NCBI GenBank assembly: GCA_016763915.1
Contig: JAESSX010000271.1
Span: 1-7,244, forward strand
Direction: 5' to 3'
Length of the DNA stretch: 7,244 nt
Source of the DNA: Rhodospirillales bacterium
GTDB lineage: Bacteria > Pseudomonadota > Alphaproteobacteria > Rhodospirillales_A > Casp-alpha2
The translations under genes and the position numbers were made by a program. This document shows, piece by piece, positions 5,336 to 7,244 of this stretch (its first letter is position 1; each line of letters opens with the position of its first letter). The notes under the pieces are model-generated. The model ran no database searches and was not told the DNA's origin. It was given only the letters and a program-made list of their open reading frames with translations.

Positions 5336-6040
5336 ATGAAATTCAATTTTTTTAAATTACCCGTTGTCCTTGCCGCCTGGGTGTTGGTGTTGTCGGTCCA
5401 GGCCGCCCCTGCGCATAGCGCCGAAACCGGCTTTATCGGCATGCAGGTTCAGGGCATGTCCGCCAAAATCGCCGAAGCCCTTGGCCTGAAGGCGACGAAC
5501 GGGGTTCTGGTCCGTGATGTCGCTCTCGGCGGGGCGTCGGACAAGGCCGGGTTCAAACGCGGCGACCTGATCCTCGAATTCGGCGGCAAAAAGATCGAAA
5601 CCTTCAACAGCATGGTGAGCGCCGCCGGTGCAACCAAACCCGGCCAGAAGGTGAAGGTCGTCATTTTGCGGGCCGGGAAACCGATGACCCTGACATTGAC
5701 GCTGGGAAAGTGGGCTCCGCCCTGGCTGATCACCAAGAGCGCCGTCGCCAGCCAGCCGGCGTCCGGCCTGACCCTGGCGTCCCTGACGCAGAAACTTCGC
5801 AAAGGGTTCGGTCTTCGTTGGGGGTCCATCGGCGTTGTCGTGACGCTGGTTGACCCCGACCGTACGGATATCGGGCTTCGGCGGGGCGACCTGATCATCC
5901 AGGTCAACCAGCAGGATGTCTGGCTGCCCGAACAGGTGGTCAGCGCCTACAATGACGCCAAGAAACAGGGCCGCAAGGAATTGCTGTTGCTGGTCGAACG
6001 GGTGAACGGCTTCCGGTTCATGGCCCTGCCGGTGCGCTAG
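5336..6040 (+). CDS. Secreted two-PDZ-domain protein without a protease domain
   Basis: A 234-residue protein with a signal peptide (KFNFFK, hydrophobic core about 8-24, likely cleavage after AHSA at 29), so probably periplasmic. PDZ1 spans about 31-125, with a GFIG carboxylate-binding-loop candidate (32-35) and GFKRGDLI (72-79). PDZ2 spans about 144-234, with GLRRGDLI (180-187) and an approach resembling the second PDZ of DegP/DegQ. There is no trypsin-like domain and no His-Asp-Ser triad, so this is not an HtrA protease. It may bind exposed C-termini or act as an adaptor for a protease encoded elsewhere. I prefer the ATG at 5336. A TTG at 5330 is an alternative, with GGGG (5318-5321) 8 bases ahead of it. 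It follows the EipB-like gene after 123 bp and has its own promoter. It ends 32 bp from the convergent thiol oxidoreductase. Confidence 0.82.
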   Translation: MKFNFFKLPVVLAAWVLVLSVQAAPAHSAETGFIGMQVQGMSAKIAEALGLKATNGVLVRDVALGGASDKAGFKRGDLILEFGGKKIETFNSMVSAAGATKPGQKVKVVILRAGKPMTLTLTLGKWAPPWLITKSAVASQPASGLTLASLTQKLRKGFGLRWGSIGVVVTLVDPDRTDIGLRRGDLIIQVNQQDVWLPEQVVSAYNDAKKQGRKELLLLVERVNGFRFMALPVR

Positions 6041-6072
6041 TGGGTTGTGTCCTTCAGGCGGGGCAGGATTGA

Positions 6073-6864
6073 TTAACTGCCGCGCGCCTTGGATACGAGC
6101 GTTTTCAGGGTTTTCAGATCGACCGCGCCGCGGATGACCTCATTGCCGATGATAAAGGCCGGTGTGCCGTTAATGTCGAGCGCCCTGGCCAGTTTCATGT
6201 TCTTTTCGATCAGGGCGTTGATGCGGGGCTCCTGCATGATCTTTTTCAATGCCTTGGTATCGTAACCGGATTTGGCGGCGTAACCCATGACCCGGGATTC
6301 CGGCAAGGCGCCCTTGGCGGTCATCATTTCCGTGTGAAAGGCTTCGTATTTCGATTTGTCCAGAATCCATGCCGCCAGCCCGGCTTTGGAGGCGGTGACG
6401 GACTCGGGTCCGAGAATGGGAAATTCCTTGTACACGAAACGGATGTCTTTATCGCTGTCGACGAGTTTCATGATGTCCGGGAACACCCGTTTGCAATAGC
6501 CGCAACGGTAATCGAAAAATTCGACAATGGTGACGTCCCCTTTGAGATTGGCGCCGACGGGGGTATCGGGGTCGTTTAACAACTCCCCTTGAAGCTTGAC
6601 CAGGTTGGCTTGCGCCCGATCACGGCTATCGCGTTCTTCCCGCTCGCGCAGGCCCTGGATGGCCTGGATGATGATCTCGGGATTTTCGAGGATGTAGTCC
6701 CTGACGACGCTTTCAATTTTTTCGCGCTCGGCTTTCAACAGGGGGGATTTCCCGGACGCCATCGGGGACATGTTTTGGGCCGCGGACGGTGCGGAGGCGT
6801 TGGCGGTAAAAATTCCGGCAATCAAAAAACAAACAAAGATATTGCGAAAAGCGAAAGCGATCAT
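6073..6864 (-). CDS. DsbA-family periplasmic thiol oxidoreductase, ScsC/Com1-like
   Basis: A 263-residue secreted thioredoxin-fold protein that makes, reduces or shuffles disulfides in periplasmic proteins. Seen: a signal peptide (hydrophobic core about 4-21, cleavage in the ASA/SAA region), then an N-terminal helical segment at about 46-75. This contains VVRDYILENPEIIIQAI, the pattern of the ScsC N-terminal domain, which drives oligomerisation in ScsC proteins. A charged linker leads into the thioredoxin fold, with the active site C121-G-Y-C124 in FFDYRCGYCKR and the cis-proline loop GTPAF (233-237, P235). C12 lies inside the signal peptide, so the mature protein has only the two active-site cysteines. 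An oligomeric disulfide isomerase or reductase is more likely than a simple DsbA oxidase, but the redox partner is not in view. The ATG at 6862-6864 has no strong Shine-Dalgarno sequence; a 21-bp tandem duplication lies just upstream. Confidence 0.88.
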   Translation of the reverse strand: MIAFAFRNIFVCFLIAGIFTANASAPSAAQNMSPMASGKSPLLKAEREKIESVVRDYILENPEIIIQAIQGLREREERDSRDRAQANLVKLQGELLNDPDTPVGANLKGDVTIVEFFDYRCGYCKRVFPDIMKLVDSDKDIRFVYKEFPILGPESVTASKAGLAAWILDKSKYEAFHTEMMTAKGALPESRVMGYAAKSGYDTKALKKIMQEPRINALIEKNMKLARALDINGTPAFIIGNEVIRGAVDLKTLKTLVSKARGS

Positions 6865-6889
6865 GGGATTTGCAAACCTGTCACTCAGT

Positions 6890-6931
6890 TAATGGCAAAC
6901 GGGGCGCATGTAATGGCAAACGGGGCGCATG
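6890..6931. repeat. Perfect 21-bp tandem duplication
   Basis: Positions 6890-6910 and 6911-6931 are identical over all 21 bases (unit begins TAATGGCAAAC and ends GGGGCGCATG), with no spacer. It lies in the 128-bp spacer upstream of the thiol oxidoreductase gene, 26 bp before its ATG. On the minus strand each unit carries TTTGCCATTA, so a -35-like TTGCCA is duplicated. The right end runs into CGCAT-G-ATGCG (6926-6936), a short dyad. Perfect identity suggests a recent slippage event or selection on a repeated site. Confidence 0.85.
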
Positions 6932-6992
6932 ATGCGTTCTTTATGGCCTCGTGTACAGTTTCAATGTCCCGTGCGGCAAAAGCAAAAGCCTC

Positions 6993-7244
6993 TTAGCGCG
7001 ACAGGCGCAGGCCCGAAACATAGCCCGTGGTCGGCGTCCTGCCGGCGGCGGCGGCGATCCCGATAAAGGTAATCTGGACCCGGCCGGTGTCGTCGTTTGG
7101 CCAGGTCCGGCGGTAAATGTCGGATAAATCGACGGTTTCGAACCACCAGGCCCCTGTGTTTTCCTGGCCGCCGCGCGCCGTGTAGCGGGCCGCCGCCCGA
7201 CGCCCCCTGGTCGATTGCGGCAGGGTAATGGAACCGCGTTGCAG
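6993..7244 (-). CDS. Unidentified protein, C-terminal 83 codons (partial)
   Basis: An open frame runs without a stop from the right edge of the window to TAA at 6993-6995, giving the last 83 residues of a protein whose start lies outside. The visible part contains ENTGAWWFETVDLSDIYRR, then RVQITFIGIAAAAGRTP and the ending YVSGLRLSR. The alternation of hydrophobic and polar residues and the aromatic WWF suggest a beta-rich, possibly sandwich-type domain of an exported or surface protein. There are no cysteines. The codon choice is the same high-GC pattern as its neighbours. I do not recognise the family. It reads in the same direction as the thiol oxidoreductase, 128 bp upstream of it, with no terminator between, so co-transcription is possible. 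Confidence 0.55.
   Translation of the reverse strand: MQRGSITLPQSTRGRRAAARYTARGGQENTGAWWFETVDLSDIYRRTWPNDDTGRVQITFIGIAAAAGRTPTTGYVSGLRLSR

Noticed and set aside
5336..6040. PDZ protein as a DegP/HtrA protease
   Set aside because: No trypsin-like domain or catalytic triad lies between the signal peptide and the first PDZ domain.
6892..6996. 34-codon plus-strand reading MANGAHVMANGAHD...
   Set aside because: The repeated MANGAH is simply the 21-bp DNA duplication read in frame. There is no ribosome binding site, and it overlaps the stop of the minus-strand gene.

Overview
The window reads as chromosomal DNA of an alphaproteobacterium, most likely a Rhodospirillales-type organism. The reasons are the high-GC codon use, a periplasmic EipB-type (DUF1849) protein, a family largely confined to Alphaproteobacteria, and the general mix of envelope genes. 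No insertion sequence, phage gene, tRNA, rRNA or CRISPR array is visible. Genus assignment is not possible from the sequence alone.

Layout, left to right. Positions 1-587 hold no convincing protein gene but carry an FNR/FixK-like site (49-62), a cluster of dyad repeats (117-224) and, on the minus strand, a strong candidate for an unannotated structured small RNA of about 130 nt (298-430) ending in a near-ideal intrinsic terminator. Next comes a plus-strand pair: an HPP-family membrane protein (588-1103) and a stand-alone double cupin of the ChrR C-terminal type (1132-1854). The cupin gene meets wecC tail to tail, only 4 bp apart. Positions 1859-4217 (minus) are wecB-wecC in translational-coupling arrangement. 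Together they convert UDP-GlcNAc to UDP-ManNAc and then UDP-ManNAcA, a precursor for surface polysaccharide. A divergent control region (4218-4363) with a 12-bp tandem repeat separates wecB from the EipB-like gene (4364-5212, plus). A secreted two-PDZ protein with its own recognisable promoter follows (5336-6040, plus). It converges with a ScsC/Com1-type DsbA-family thiol oxidoreductase (6073-6864, minus). A 128-bp spacer with a perfect 21-bp tandem duplication follows, and the window ends in the C-terminal 83 codons of an unidentified minus-strand gene (6993-7244).

Functionally the right half is an envelope neighbourhood: sugar nucleotide supply, a periplasmic EipB protein with exactly two cysteines placed like the conserved EipB disulfide, a detached PDZ protein and a periplasmic thiol oxidoreductase that could make or repair such a disulfide. 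The most novel item is the candidate small RNA. It has a C-rich apical loop and a CU-rich linker that could pair with Shine-Dalgarno sequences. This is inference from structure only and has no expression or conservation support here.
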